Shown: positions 9,752 to 18,617 of the stretch, piece by piece
How positions within the stretch are numbered: position 1 is the stretch's first letter
Layout of the letters: every line of letters begins with the position of its first letter
Assembly (NCBI RefSeq): GCF_020708045.1
Contig: NZ_JAJFES010000005.1
Location: 90,538 to 154,537 of the forward strand
Length of the DNA stretch: 64,000 bases
Origin: Massilia sp. IC2-278
GTDB taxonomy: Bacteria; Pseudomonadota; Gammaproteobacteria; Burkholderiales; Burkholderiaceae_D
Direction: 5' to 3'
Notes under the pieces: model-generated
The model's input: only the letters and a program-made list of their open reading frames with translations
The model's database searches: none
What the model was told of the DNA's origin: nothing
Made by a program: the position numbers and the translations under genes

Positions 9752-10942
9752 TTACGATTTTTCAGGGACGATGCGCAGGATCCGCGACTTGTCCTCGTCG
9801 GTCAGCACGTAGAGCTGGCCGTCCGGCCCCTGGCGCACGTCGCGCACGCGTGCGCCGATGTCGAGTGCTTCCTGGCGCACGGCCTTGCCGCTCTTGTCGA
9901 ACGCGATGCGGCGCAGGTCCTTGCTGGCCAGGCCGCCGCTGAACAGGCTGCCGCGCCATTGCGGGAAGGCCGAGCCCGTGTACCAGGCCAGGCCAGAGGG
10001 CGCCGGCGACGGCGCCCAAGCCACCACCGGGTCGGCCATGCCCGGCACGCTGTGCTTGCCGATCGGCTCGCGCGAGCTGTAGTCCAGCCCGAAGCTCTGC
10101 AGCGGCCAGCCATAGTTCTTGCCGCCCTCGACGCGGTTGATCTCGTCGCCCCCGCGCGGGCCGTGCTCGCTGGCCCAGACCTTGCCCTCGGGGTCGACCA
10201 CGATACCCTGCACGTTGCGGTGCCCGTAGGACCAGATTTCCGGCAGCGCGCCGGCCTTGCCTGCCAGCGGATTGCCCGGCGCCGCCTTGCCTTCCGCGGT
10301 GAGGCGCAGGATGGACCCGTTGTGGCTGCCCAGGTTCTGGGCCTGGTCGCGCGCCAGCATGTCGCCCACGCGCTGGGGCGGATTGCCGCCGTCGCCTATG
10401 CTCATCAACAGGGTGCCGTCGGGCAGCCAGGCAATGCGCGAACCGAAGTGCTGGCCGCCGTTCTTCGCGGGCGACGCCTGGAACAGGGTCTTCACGCTGT
10501 GTACCTTCTTGCCGTCGAAGATGCCCTGGACCAGGATGGTGCGGTTCTCGCTGCTGGTGCCGTTCGCCATCGTCATGTAGACGCGCGCGTTGTTCTCTTT
10601 CCCCGCTGCCTTGTCGGCCGGGTGGATCGCGATGTCGAGCAGGCCGCCCTGGCCGCTATCCATCAGCGTCGGCAGCTTCTCGATCGGCACCTCGGTCACC
10701 TGCTTGCCGTTTACCAGGTGCAGGGTGCCGGCCTTGCCGGTCACCAGCATGCGGCCATCGGCCAGCCAGGCCATGCCCCAGGCGCGCGGCAGGGCATCGG
10801 TCACGGTCTCGGCACGCCAGCCCTTGACTTCCGGTGGGGCGCCGGTTGCTTGCACCTGAGCCAGGACCGGTAGCGCGGCGCCGGCCAGCATGGCGCAACC
10901 GACCAGGTAACGCAAGACTGCTTGAGGTTGACGCAATTGCAT
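9752..10942 (-). CDS. PQQ-dependent aldose sugar dehydrogenase, YliI-like
   Basis: A 396-residue six-bladed beta-propeller of the GSDH family with an N-terminal signal peptide (about residues 1-29), so periplasmic. Family motifs are present in order: RAWGMAWLADGRMLVT, QGGLLDIAIHP, NGGQHFGSRIAWLPDGTLLMSIGDGG, NGSILRLTAEG, EIWSYGHRNVQG, WASEHGPRGGDEIN, GKNYGWP and the C-terminal VRDVRQGPDGQLYVLTDE. This matches E. coli YliI (aldose sugar dehydrogenase), which oxidises aldoses with PQQ. AGGAGAA precedes ATG 10942. The promoter region is shared with the divergent MepK-like gene. No PQQ-synthesis genes lie in the window. Confidence 0.88.
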   Translation of the reverse strand: MQLRQPQAVLRYLVGCAMLAGAALPVLAQVQATGAPPEVKGWRAETVTDALPRAWGMAWLADGRMLVTGKAGTLHLVNGKQVTEVPIEKLPTLMDSGQGGLLDIAIHPADKAAGKENNARVYMTMANGTSSENRTILVQGIFDGKKVHSVKTLFQASPAKNGGQHFGSRIAWLPDGTLLMSIGDGGNPPQRVGDMLARDQAQNLGSHNGSILRLTAEGKAAPGNPLAGKAGALPEIWSYGHRNVQGIVVDPEGKVWASEHGPRGGDEINRVEGGKNYGWPLQSFGLDYSSREPIGKHSVPGMADPVVAWAPSPAPSGLAWYTGSAFPQWRGSLFSGGLASKDLRRIAFDKSGKAVRQEALDIGARVRDVRQGPDGQLYVLTDEDKSRILRIVPEKS

Positions 10943-11064
10943 GCAATTCTCCTTTAAAAGTTGTTATCTTTCAGTCATCGTGGCGCATTTACGTCGATTT
11001 CCTGCAGAATGATCGAAACCGGGGTATCATGGCGGTCTCCTCTGAATTCGCGCAAGGATCTTCG

Positions 11065-11601
11065 ATGAACCAACGACGCTCGTTCCTGAAAACCTCTCTC
11101 GCCCTTGCTTCCGTTGCCGGCATGCCCGCGCTGGCCAAGGCTGCCCAGGCCGCACCCGGCGAACGCACGCTGCGCCTGTACAACACCCATACCGGGGAAA
11201 CCGTGAAGAGCGTGTTCTGGGCCGACGGCCAGTTCATTCCCGATGCCCTGCAAGACCTGAACAAGGTCCTGCGCGACCACCGCAACAACAAGGTCGCGCC
11301 GATCGACCCACAACTGCTGGTGCTGCTGAACGAAGTGGGCGGCAAGTTCGGCGATAACCCGCTGATCCACGTGATTTCCGGCTACCGCTCGCCGGAATCG
11401 AACGCCAAGCTGCACGCCAAATCCAGCGGCGTGGCCAAGCACAGCATGCACATGGACGGCAAGGCCATCGACATCCGCCTGCCGGGCAAGGACCTGGCGC
11501 AACTGCGCAAGGCCGCCATGACCATGCACCGCGGCGGGGTCGGCTACTACCCGGACTCGCAGTTCGTCCACATGGACACCGGGCGCGTGCGCTACTGGTG
11601 A
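11065..11601 (+). CDS. mepK: MepK-like murein endopeptidase (YcbK / DUF882, M15 family)
   Basis: A 178-residue zinc peptidase with a twin-arginine-type signal (NQRRSFLKTSL) and a mature DUF882 domain. Zinc ligands are visible as His129 and Asp136 (SMHMDGKAIDI) and His169 (FVHMD). E. coli MepK of this family cleaves mDAP-mDAP cross-links in peptidoglycan, and the same role is likely here. The ATG at 11065 gives the Tat signal and family length; the open frame upstream has no homology. The gene starts an apparent three-gene operon: the next start is five bases downstream, and that gene overlaps the third by four bases. Confidence 0.87.
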   Translation: MNQRRSFLKTSLALASVAGMPALAKAAQAAPGERTLRLYNTHTGETVKSVFWADGQFIPDALQDLNKVLRDHRNNKVAPIDPQLLVLLNEVGGKFGDNPLIHVISGYRSPESNAKLHAKSSGVAKHSMHMDGKAIDIRLPGKDLAQLRKAAMTMHRGGVGYYPDSQFVHMDTGRVRYW

Positions 11602-11606
11602 GCACC

Positions 11607-12446
11607 ATGAGGCCGCCAATGCACACTCATCTGCGCTGCCTCCTTCTGGCCTTTGCCGCTGCTGCAAGCGCTGCTGCAAGCGCGGCGGCAAACGCCCAGG
11701 ACACCCCGTCCGACCCTGCTGTCGCCACCGTCAAGGTCACCACGACCCGCGATCCGGTCGACAAATCCTACCGCAAGATGATCAAAGGCATGGAACGCTT
11801 CGAACGCGAGCATGCCTATGCCCCTGCCGCCAGCCTGCGTTTCCAGCTGCTGCCGCGCACGCCCGACGTGAACATGCAGGGCATCACCCTGCGCGTGGCC
11901 GGCGACACGCTGTCGCTCAAGGTGCCGGTCGAGCCCGACAACAGCTTCGTGCTGCCGCGTAACGAGCAGGCCCTGCGCGAAGACGCTGCCGTGCTCGCCA
12001 ACCGCAAGACCACCAGTATGACCTGGCGCGCCACCATCGTCACCCCTGGTTTGCCCGCAGGCACGCGGCGCCTGGGCGACATGCGCCTGGAGTGCCGGGT
12101 CGGCGTCGAAGCCGGCCTGGTATCGAACAGTTCGCCGCTGTTCGGCTGGCTGTCGAATGCCCTGACGGGCGCCGACGACGTCTGTACCAGCCCGAACGGA
12201 AATTACCTGTTCTTCGCCGAACGCCCGGTGTTCGCGGTGCGCCTGCGTGCCGGTGCACGCAGCGAGGTGCTTCCCTTCCATTTCCTGTACGCCGGCGGCG
12301 GCCTGCCGCGCGAGGAACTGCCCTTCTGCGACTGCCAGGTGCTGCTCGACCGCACCTATTACGTGCCGCTCTGGGACACCAGCTGGCCCGACGACACCCT
12401 GGTCGAGTTCGAATACATGACCGACTTGCCGGAGGCCCAGCCATGA
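11607..12446 (+). CDS. Conserved exported protein of unknown function
   Basis: About 279 residues with a signal peptide (LLLAFAAAASAAASAAANAQ). The mature protein has a helical, charged start (DPVDKSYRKMIKGMERFE), then a beta-rich part with six scattered cysteines, including a CDCQVLLDRTYYVPLWD segment near the end. I do not recognise the family. GTG 11598, ATG 11607 and ATG 11619 are all possible starts; 11607 is chosen because GGTGAG lies in front of it. It sits between mepK and a small lipoprotein gene, with tight spacing on both sides, so it probably works in the envelope with them. Confidence 0.7.
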   Translation: MRPPMHTHLRCLLLAFAAAASAAASAAANAQDTPSDPAVATVKVTTTRDPVDKSYRKMIKGMERFEREHAYAPAASLRFQLLPRTPDVNMQGITLRVAGDTLSLKVPVEPDNSFVLPRNEQALREDAAVLANRKTTSMTWRATIVTPGLPAGTRRLGDMRLECRVGVEAGLVSNSSPLFGWLSNALTGADDVCTSPNGNYLFFAERPVFAVRLRAGARSEVLPFHFLYAGGGLPREELPFCDCQVLLDRTYYVPLWDTSWPDDTLVEFEYMTDLPEAQP

Positions 12447-12760
12447 GCGCCCGCGCCTTGTTCCCTGCCCTGGCCCTGCTCGCCGCCCTGGCCGGCTGCG
12501 CCACCAGCCCTGTTCCTCCCGGCACCCAGGTCCCGGCCGAACGCCTTGCCGCCTCCGTGGTGCCCGGCACCACTACCCGGGCCGAGCTGCTTGCCACGCT
12601 CGGCGCCACGAAGACCGTGGTCTTCGACAGCGGCTACGAGGCCTGGCTCTACCAGTCGCCGGCCGGCAACGGGCGTTTTACCGAATTCGTGATCCTGCTC
12701 AATCCGCAGGGTGTGGTCGCCAAGACACGCCAGGGACCGACTTCCACCCCTGCGCCCTGA
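12443..12760 (+). CDS. Small lipoprotein with a BamE/SmpA-like domain
   Basis: A 105-residue protein starting in an ATGA overlap with the previous gene. Lipobox LAGC marks Cys19. The mature region has the layout of small SmpA/BamE-like lipoproteins: GTTTRAELLATLGATKTVVFDSGYEAWLY, then FVILLNPQGVVAKTRQGP. It is too short for certain assignment and has only the single domain. Translational coupling with the upstream exported protein suggests a shared envelope job. Confidence 0.72.
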   Translation: MSARALFPALALLAALAGCATSPVPPGTQVPAERLAASVVPGTTTRAELLATLGATKTVVFDSGYEAWLYQSPAGNGRFTEFVILLNPQGVVAKTRQGPTSTPAP

Positions 12761-12861
12761 GGCGAGGCCGCTGCGATTGCTCTGCCGCTAGCGTGCGCTG
12801 CGTCCGCGCGCCCGCTGGCAGAATAAGCACGTGGATGTGCCTATTCCTGTGGAGACCCATC

Positions 12862-14340
12862 ATGCTGGTCGATCGCGCACGGAAGTTCCTGCTGTCCCTC
12901 CTGCCCTTGCTGTTCTTGCTAGCCGCCTGCGGCGGCGGTGGCGGCAATGCCGGCGGTAATCCCGTGCCCGACCCGGGCGGCAGCACCGGCAGCCTGCAGG
13001 TGAACATCAATGCCCTGCCCGCCGGCGTCAATGCCGCGGTGCGCGTGACCGGCCCGAACAACTTTGCGCAAGACTTGAGCGCCTCGCGAACGCTGGCCAG
13101 CCTCGCGCCCGGCAGCTATACCGTGACCGCCGCGAACGTCAGCGCCGGCAGCGCCACCTACACCGCCACCCCGGCCACGCAAACCGTCACGGTCACCGCC
13201 GGCGCCACGGCCAGCGCCACGCTTGCCTACAGCGCCGGCACCTTCACGCTGGCCCTGAGCCAGGTCGGGAACACCTTCGACAACCCGACCTTCGTCACCG
13301 CGCCAAGCGGCGACGAGCGCCTGTTCGTGGTCGAGCGCAACGGCATCGTCCGCGTCCTGCAGAACGGCACGGCAAGCACGCCGCTCACCGTGCCCTGGCT
13401 CGACATCCGCGCGCGCGTCTTCACCGGCGGCGAAGGCGGCCTGCTGTCGATGGCCTTCGACCCGGACTTCGGCCGCAACGGCTATTTCTACGTGTACTAC
13501 ACCGATTTGCAGCAGAACATCGTGGTCGAGCGCTTCGGCACCTCGCAGTTGCCGAACGTGGCCGATGCCACCTCGGGCCTGGTAATCCTGCGCATCCCCC
13601 ACCCGCAGTACACCAACCACTTCGGCGGGCTGGTCGCCTTCGGGCCGGACGGCCTGCTGTATGTGGGCACCGGCGACGGCGGCGGCGCCGGCGACCCGTT
13701 CGGCAATGCCCAGAACCTGGCCGTTATGCTCGGCAAGCTGCTGCGCGTGGACGTGCGCAATGCGAATGCCGGCCAGCCGTATGCCATCCCGCCCGGCAAC
13801 CCCTACCTGAACCAGCCCGGCACGCGTCCGGAAATCTGGGCCTCGGGCCTGCGCAACCCCTGGCGCTTCGCCTTCGATACAAGCGGGCTCTACATTGCAG
13901 ACGTCGGCCAGGACGAACGCGAGGAAGTGAACATCGCCGCCCTGGCCCAGGCCGGCGCCAATTACGGCTGGGACATCATGGAAGGCACGCGCTGCTACGG
14001 CAGCGCCAATTGCAACCGCAGCGGCCTGGTTCTGCCCGCCTTCGAATACGAGCATGGCGCCAACAATGCCAACGGCTGCTCGATCACCGGCGGCTACGTC
14101 TACCGCGGCAGCGCCCTGCCCGAGCTGGCCGGGCGCTACCTGTACTCGGATTATTGCGGCGGCTACCTGAAGAGTTTCCTGGCCACGGGCGGCGGCGCCA
14201 GCACCGTCAGCGAGGCGCGCAACTGGAACATCACGGGCGCCGGACAGGTGGTGTCCTTCGGGCGCGACGGCTCGGGCGAGCTCTACATCGTGAGCGCGAA
14301 CGGCCGCATCTACCGGATCGTGAGAGGACCATCGGCCTGA
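12862..14340 (+). CDS. GSDH-family (PQQ-dependent sugar dehydrogenase-like) lipoprotein
   Basis: A 492-residue protein starting at ATG 12862 behind GGAG. The signal peptide ends in lipobox LAAC (Cys22) and is followed by a Gly-rich linker and a small Ig/PEGA-like domain (residues about 35-130). The rest is a six-bladed propeller: FVTAPSGDERLFVVERNG, GEGGLLSMAFDPDFGRNG, NHFGGLVAFGPDGLLYVGTGDGG, LGKLLRVDV, EIWASGLRNPWRFAFD, ADVGQDEREEVN, NYGWDIMEG and GGYVYRG. It belongs to the glucose/sorbosone dehydrogenase group, like the YliI-like gene at 9752-10942, but through a different branch with a Cys-containing insert (RCYGSANCNRSG). Whether it binds PQQ is not known. Confidence 0.85.
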   Translation: MLVDRARKFLLSLLPLLFLLAACGGGGGNAGGNPVPDPGGSTGSLQVNINALPAGVNAAVRVTGPNNFAQDLSASRTLASLAPGSYTVTAANVSAGSATYTATPATQTVTVTAGATASATLAYSAGTFTLALSQVGNTFDNPTFVTAPSGDERLFVVERNGIVRVLQNGTASTPLTVPWLDIRARVFTGGEGGLLSMAFDPDFGRNGYFYVYYTDLQQNIVVERFGTSQLPNVADATSGLVILRIPHPQYTNHFGGLVAFGPDGLLYVGTGDGGGAGDPFGNAQNLAVMLGKLLRVDVRNANAGQPYAIPPGNPYLNQPGTRPEIWASGLRNPWRFAFDTSGLYIADVGQDEREEVNIAALAQAGANYGWDIMEGTRCYGSANCNRSGLVLPAFEYEHGANNANGCSITGGYVYRGSALPELAGRYLYSDYCGGYLKSFLATGGGASTVSEARNWNITGAGQVVSFGRDGSGELYIVSANGRIYRIVRGPSA

Positions 14341-14359
14341 GAGGCGGTACAATCTTCGG

Positions 14360-14803
14360 ATGGCACGCTTACACCTCTCCTTCCCCGAAGACCAGTACTA
14401 CTATTCCACGCCGCTGACGGTGCGCGTTACCGACATCAACGGCGCCAACCACCTCGGCAACGACTCGATGATCTCGATGATCTCCGAGGCGCGGGCCCGC
14501 TTCCTGTTCGAGTTCGGCATCGGCGAAACCGAGCGCGACGGCACCGGCATCATCGTCACCGACCTGGCGACGACCTACCGCGCTGAAGCGCATGCACGCG
14601 ACCAGCTGCTGTTCGAAGTCGGCGTCATGGATTTCAACAAGTACGGCGGCGACATCACCTTCCGCATCACCCGCCCGCGCGACAAGACCCTGGTGGCCAT
14701 GGCCAAGTCGGGCTTCGTCTTCTTCAACTACAAGACCAGCCAAGTCGTGGCCATGCCCGAGGACTTCCGTAACAAGTTCGAACGGGTGAATTGGGTCGAC
14801 TGA
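14360..14803 (+). CDS. Hotdog-fold thioesterase-family protein
   Basis: A 147-residue single-domain protein of the 4HBT/acyl-CoA thioesterase type. The conserved N-terminal pattern is RVTDINGANHLGNDSMISMISEAR, where the usual D-x-x-x-H-x-x-N core is kept, followed by IIVTDLATTYRAEAHARDQL and the C-terminal beta strands. It is cytosolic and probably hydrolyses an acyl-CoA thioester. It starts 19 bases after the sugar dehydrogenase gene and may be co-transcribed with it, though the functions do not obviously match. Confidence 0.8.
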   Translation: MARLHLSFPEDQYYYSTPLTVRVTDINGANHLGNDSMISMISEARARFLFEFGIGETERDGTGIIVTDLATTYRAEAHARDQLLFEVGVMDFNKYGGDITFRITRPRDKTLVAMAKSGFVFFNYKTSQVVAMPEDFRNKFERVNWVD

Positions 14804-14860
14804 ACCGGATCGGCCGGGCGCGGGCGGCCGTCGCCTCGTCCCGCCAAAAGAACCGACAAA

Positions 14861-14899
14861 TAAAAACCGCGCAGCAGGTCGCAATGACCTGCTGCGCGG
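14861..14899 (-). terminator. Rho-independent terminator of the DUF3016 gene
   Basis: A 14-bp perfect stem (14867-14880 with 14886-14899, five-base loop) followed on the minus strand by a U run (A tract 14862-14866). It lies between two convergent genes and probably blocks read-through from both. Confidence 0.85.
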
Positions 14900-14941
14900 C
14901 AGTATCGTCTGTGGCCGGGCAACGCAGCCCCGGCTTGCCGG

Positions 14942-15442
14942 TCAGCGGCGGGCCGCCCGGTCGCGCGGCAGGATCGCCGAATAGAACCAGTCATCGATCA
15001 TGCGCTTTTCGTAACGCAGCGCATCGCTGTCGTTGACGCGGCCGATACGGTCCATGAAGTTCATGTCACGCAACTCGGCGGCGCCGCTGCGCAGCACTTG
15101 CCCATCCTGCTCGACGGTATATTGCAGGTCGATACGCGGCCAATCGACGCCGTTGCTGCGCACGACGCGCAGGTCGCGGACGCCGCGCGTCGGATATTCG
15201 CGTCCCGCCAGGTCGACATCCTTGACGTCGACACGCAGGTTTTGCCCCGGAGGCAATTGCGCCCCCAGCTTGCTGAAGTGGTCGGTCAATTCCTTCAGCA
15301 CCTCATCGCGTTCCCAGGTCGCGAACGGTACGTCGGAGAAGCGATCGGGGTCGATATAGTTCACGGTCGTGCCGGCAAAGGCACTGCCGGCGCCAAGCGC
15401 CAGCAACCCGGCAGCAGCCAGGTGGCGAATCACGGTCTTCAT
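14942..15442 (-). CDS. DUF3016 periplasmic protein
   Basis: A 166-residue exported protein. ATG 15442 is preceded by GAAAGGATC and begins a good signal peptide (MKTVIRHLAAAGLLALGAGSAFA). The mature part follows the DUF3016 pattern: VNYIDPDRFSDVP at the start, LPPGQNLRVDVKDVDLAG in the middle, and DLRVVRS..WPRIDLQYTV followed by a conserved SDALRYEKRMIDDWF at the end. The family function is unknown. The gene is monocistronic, with its own terminator. Confidence 0.82.
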   Translation of the reverse strand: MKTVIRHLAAAGLLALGAGSAFAGTTVNYIDPDRFSDVPFATWERDEVLKELTDHFSKLGAQLPPGQNLRVDVKDVDLAGREYPTRGVRDLRVVRSNGVDWPRIDLQYTVEQDGQVLRSGAAELRDMNFMDRIGRVNDSDALRYEKRMIDDWFYSAILPRDRAARR

Positions 15443-15608
15443 GGCGATCCTTTCTGTCGTAATCTTTTCACTGTTCATTTACCGTTCAAATAGTACGCCC
15501 GTATGCGCGCGCGCGGTGTCTTCGACAGGTAAATCCTGTTTCGAATTGTTAGTCCTCGCACAGCCGGGCTCGGCCTGCTCCGCCAGAATGACGCAAAGGA
15601 GGTCGATC

Positions 15609-16346
15609 GTGCCCGAAGGACCATCGCTGTTCATCTTGAAGGAAGACACCGCCCGTTTCGTCGGCCAGGAAATCGTCGAGGCCGGCGGCAATGTGCGCGC
15701 CATCGATCCCTCGCGCCTGGTCGGCCAGACCATCCTGTCCCTGCGCACCTGGGGCAAGCACTTCCTGATCGAAACGCCGGCCATGGTCGTGCGCATCCAC
15801 TTCCTGCTGTTCGGCACGTACCGCATCGACGAGCGCCGCGATAAGCAGCCGCGGCTATCAATACGTGTGGCCGATGGCGGCGAAATCAACTTCTATGCGT
15901 GTTCGGTCCGCGAAATCGAGGGCGAACTCGACAGCCTGTACGACTGGAGCGCCGACGTCATGTCCGACGCCTGGGACCCGAAACGCGCGCGCAAGAAACT
16001 GCGTGCCCATCCCGACATGCTGGCCTGCGACGCCCTGCTCGACCAGGATATTTTTTCCGGCGTGGGCAACATCATCAAGAACGAAGTGCTGTTCCGCATC
16101 CGCGTGCACCCGCTGTCGACGATGGGCGCGCTGCCGGCGCCGAAGCTGCGCGCGCTGGTCGAGGAAGCGCGCCAGTACAGTTTCGATTTCCTGGCCTGGA
16201 AAAAACAGTATGTGCTGAAACAGCACTGGCTGGCCCATGCCAAGACCACCTGCCCACGCTGCAATCTCCCCTTCAAGAAAGCCGTCCTTGGCCGCAGCAA
16301 GCGGCGCAGCTTTTTCTGCGAGCGCTGCCAGAAGCGCTACGAATGA
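15609..16346 (+). CDS. nei: Nei-type (endonuclease VIII / Fpg family) DNA glycosylase
   Basis: A 245-residue bifunctional DNA glycosylase/AP lyase of base-excision repair, acting on oxidised bases. The start is GTG 15609: it places the catalytic Pro at residue 2 (V-PEGPS, the formyl-Met being removed) and is preceded by a perfect AGGAGG six bases away; upstream in-frame ATG codons would bury the catalytic Pro. Further support: the GKHFLIE segment, the helix-two-turns-helix DQDIFSGVGNIIKNEVLFR with the conserved Asn, and a C-terminal zinc finger of type C-x2-C...C-x2-C (CPRC and CERC). It is monocistronic with a short divergent intergenic region. Confidence 0.88.
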   Translation: MPEGPSLFILKEDTARFVGQEIVEAGGNVRAIDPSRLVGQTILSLRTWGKHFLIETPAMVVRIHFLLFGTYRIDERRDKQPRLSIRVADGGEINFYACSVREIEGELDSLYDWSADVMSDAWDPKRARKKLRAHPDMLACDALLDQDIFSGVGNIIKNEVLFRIRVHPLSTMGALPAPKLRALVEEARQYSFDFLAWKKQYVLKQHWLAHAKTTCPRCNLPFKKAVLGRSKRRSFFCERCQKRYE

Positions 16347-16397
16347 GTCTTTCGGGCAACACTTTGGGTCTTGCTGTATCGGCTCATCTATTGCCTG

Positions 16398-16426
16398 TTG
16401 TTAAGTAACTAAAGACCTACTACAAT
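16398..16426 (+). promoter_or_regulatory. Likely sigma-70 promoter of the HD-GYP regulator gene
   Basis: TTGTTA (16398-16403), a 17-base spacer and TACAAT (16421-16426). This is one of the best -35/-10 pairs in the window. It would start transcription near 16433 and leave an untranslated leader of about 90 bases. Confidence 0.55.
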
Positions 16427-16521
16427 TAATTTGCCTGGTTGTTGACCCAGCGCAATGCCTTTTGGTTCCTTTTTACCCGTTTCGCCTTTTTCTAGCGCCC
16501 TTCAACGGTATCGGAAACGCC

Positions 16522-18051
16522 ATGTCTTTTCTGTCTGCAGCCGCGCCCAAACTCGCCCCCTGGAAAGTTCTTCTTGTCGATGACGAGCCGGACATCCACG
16601 ACATCACCAAGCTGACGCTGAACCGTTTCCGTCTCGATGGCCGCGCCCTCAGCTTCCTGCACGCCTACAGCGGCGCCGAGGCCAAGGAGATCCTGGCGCG
16701 CGAAGACAATATCGCCCTGGTCTTCCTCGACGTGGTGATGGAACACGAAGACAGCGGCCTGGAAGTGGCGCGCTGGATGCGGCAAGACCTGGACAACCAG
16801 TTCACCCGCATCGTGCTGCGCACCGGCCAGCCGGGCCAGGCGCCGGAAGAGCGCGTGATCGTCGACTACGACATCAACGACTACAAGGAAAAGACCGAGC
16901 TCGACCGGACCAAACTGTTTACCACCACCTTTGCCGCCCTGCGCGCCTACCGCGACATCATGAAGGTGGAGGATGCGCGCCGCGTCCAGCAGAGCTACCG
17001 CGAAGGCCTGGAGCGCGTGATCGCCGCCTCCAGCCACATCTTCCAGCAACGTAACCTGAAAGACTTCGCCAGCGGCCTGCTGCAGCAGGTCGTCGCGCTG
17101 CTGCGCCTGGAACAAAGCATGCTGCTGCGTTTGAAGGGCGCGAGCGTGATCACCGGCGAGAGCCAGTACGAGGTGCTGGCCCGGATCGGCGACTTCGGCA
17201 ACGACGGCGGCGCCGACGGGGCCAGCAACGTCATCGGCCCCGAACTGCTGGCCCAGCTCGACGACGCGCGCCGCAACCGCATCTCCAAGCTGCACGGCGA
17301 CACCTATGTCGGCTATTTCCCGAACAACAGCGGCAAGGCCTCCCTGCTGGTGCTGCATGGCGTGGAAGAGATTTCCGACATCGACGCCCAGCTGCTCGAG
17401 GTGTTCTGCTCGGGCGTGGCGATAGCCTTCGATAACATCTTGCTGAACCAGGAAATCACCGATACCCAGGCCGAACTGATCCTGCGCCTGGGCGACGTGG
17501 TGGAATCGCGCTCGAACGAAGCCGGCAACCACGTGCGCCGCATGTCGCAGGTGTGCCACCTGCTGGCCCAGGCATCGGGCATGCCGGACGAGGAAGTGGC
17601 GACCCTGATGCACGCCGCGCCGATGCACGACGTCGGCAAGATCGCCACGCCCGACGCGGTGCTGCTGAAACCCGGCCGCCTCACGCCGGACGAGTGGGAA
17701 ATCATGAAACAGCACCCGACGGTGGGCTTGCAGATCCTCGACGGTTCAACCCGCCCGATCCTGAAGGCCGCCGCCGTAATCGCCCACCAGCACCACGAGA
17801 AATTCGACGGCACGGGTTATCCGCAAGGCCTGAAGGGCGAAGACATCCACCCGTACGCGCGCATCGTCGCCGTGGCCGACGTCTTCGACGCCCTCAGCCA
17901 CGAGCGCTGCTACAAGGAAGCCTGGCCGGTCGAGCAGGTAAGGGATTACCTGCGCGAAGTAGCTGGCAAGCACCTCGATCCCCACTACGTCGATTTGCTC
18001 ATCAAGAACATGGACAAGGCGGTGGAGATCAATCGGCAATGGCCGGATTGA
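16522..18051 (+). CDS. Response regulator with DUF3369 and HD-GYP domains (cyclic-di-GMP phosphodiesterase)
   Basis: A 509-residue two-component output protein. Residues 14-145 form a receiver domain with acidic pair Asp20/Asp21 and phospho-acceptor Asp70 (VFLDVVM). Residues about 155-310 match DUF3369, a GAF-like module. Residues about 315-505 are an HD-GYP domain with HD at 369-370 (MHDVGKI), HQHHEKFDGTGYP, and GYP at 432-434, so the catalytic set appears intact and c-di-GMP hydrolysis is likely. ATG 16522 is used; an in-frame ATG 20 codons upstream adds a segment without homology. No kinase is in the same operon; the double-GAF kinase at 19587-21539 is the nearest candidate partner. The next gene overlaps its end by 13 bases. 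Confidence 0.88.
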   Translation: MSFLSAAAPKLAPWKVLLVDDEPDIHDITKLTLNRFRLDGRALSFLHAYSGAEAKEILAREDNIALVFLDVVMEHEDSGLEVARWMRQDLDNQFTRIVLRTGQPGQAPEERVIVDYDINDYKEKTELDRTKLFTTTFAALRAYRDIMKVEDARRVQQSYREGLERVIAASSHIFQQRNLKDFASGLLQQVVALLRLEQSMLLRLKGASVITGESQYEVLARIGDFGNDGGADGASNVIGPELLAQLDDARRNRISKLHGDTYVGYFPNNSGKASLLVLHGVEEISDIDAQLLEVFCSGVAIAFDNILLNQEITDTQAELILRLGDVVESRSNEAGNHVRRMSQVCHLLAQASGMPDEEVATLMHAAPMHDVGKIATPDAVLLKPGRLTPDEWEIMKQHPTVGLQILDGSTRPILKAAAVIAHQHHEKFDGTGYPQGLKGEDIHPYARIVAVADVFDALSHERCYKEAWPVEQVRDYLREVAGKHLDPHYVDLLIKNMDKAVEINRQWPD

Positions 18052-18512
18052 AGCGCGCACTCATTGGCCTGGTCCTCGCCGGCTGCGCTGGCATGGCTGC
18101 GGCCCAGTCGCTGCCGGCGCCGTCGCGCACCATGTACAAATGCACGGCGAAGAATGTGACTTCGTACTCGGACAAGCCCTGCCTCGGGGCCGAACGGCTG
18201 ACCGTGACACCGACGCGCGGCGTCAACAAGCTCAGTGGTACGGAGCGCATCGGAAAAGACGTACAGGACGAGCGTAGCCGTGAAATCTGGGCGGATGCTT
18301 TCCAGCCAATCTCTGGCATGACTCGGGAAGAGTACGAAGTCTACAGACGGCGTTTCAAGCTGAGCACGGCTGCGAAACAGGAATGCCGCCAGCTCGATCC
18401 CACCCTGCTCCAGCTCGAAGCCATGGAAAAGGCGGCCGACAAAACCGCAAGACCCACTATCCAGCGCGACCTGTTCACCCTGCGCCAGCGCTTCACCGAC
18501 CTGCGCTGCTGA
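18039..18512 (+). CDS. Exported DUF4124-like small protein
   Basis: A 157-residue protein starting at ATG 18039, inside the end of the HD-GYP gene. It has a signal peptide (LKRALIGLVLAGCAGMAAAQS); a lipobox-like AGC occurs in the hydrophobic core but cleavage after AAAQ is more likely. The mature start TMYKCTAKNVTSYSDKPC resembles the DUF4124 pattern (short beta hairpin with YSDxPC). The remainder is charged and helical. Function unknown. Overlap with the regulator gene suggests joint transcription. Confidence 0.72.
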   Translation: MAGLKRALIGLVLAGCAGMAAAQSLPAPSRTMYKCTAKNVTSYSDKPCLGAERLTVTPTRGVNKLSGTERIGKDVQDERSREIWADAFQPISGMTREEYEVYRRRFKLSTAAKQECRQLDPTLLQLEAMEKAADKTARPTIQRDLFTLRQRFTDLRC

Positions 18513-18617
18513 GTAGCTGCCGGCAGTTCGCTTGACGCTTGCATGCAGCCGGTACTAGCATGACCAGCCATTCAGAGCCTGGAACCGGCATCCGATCACG
18601 CATCTGCGAGCGACTTC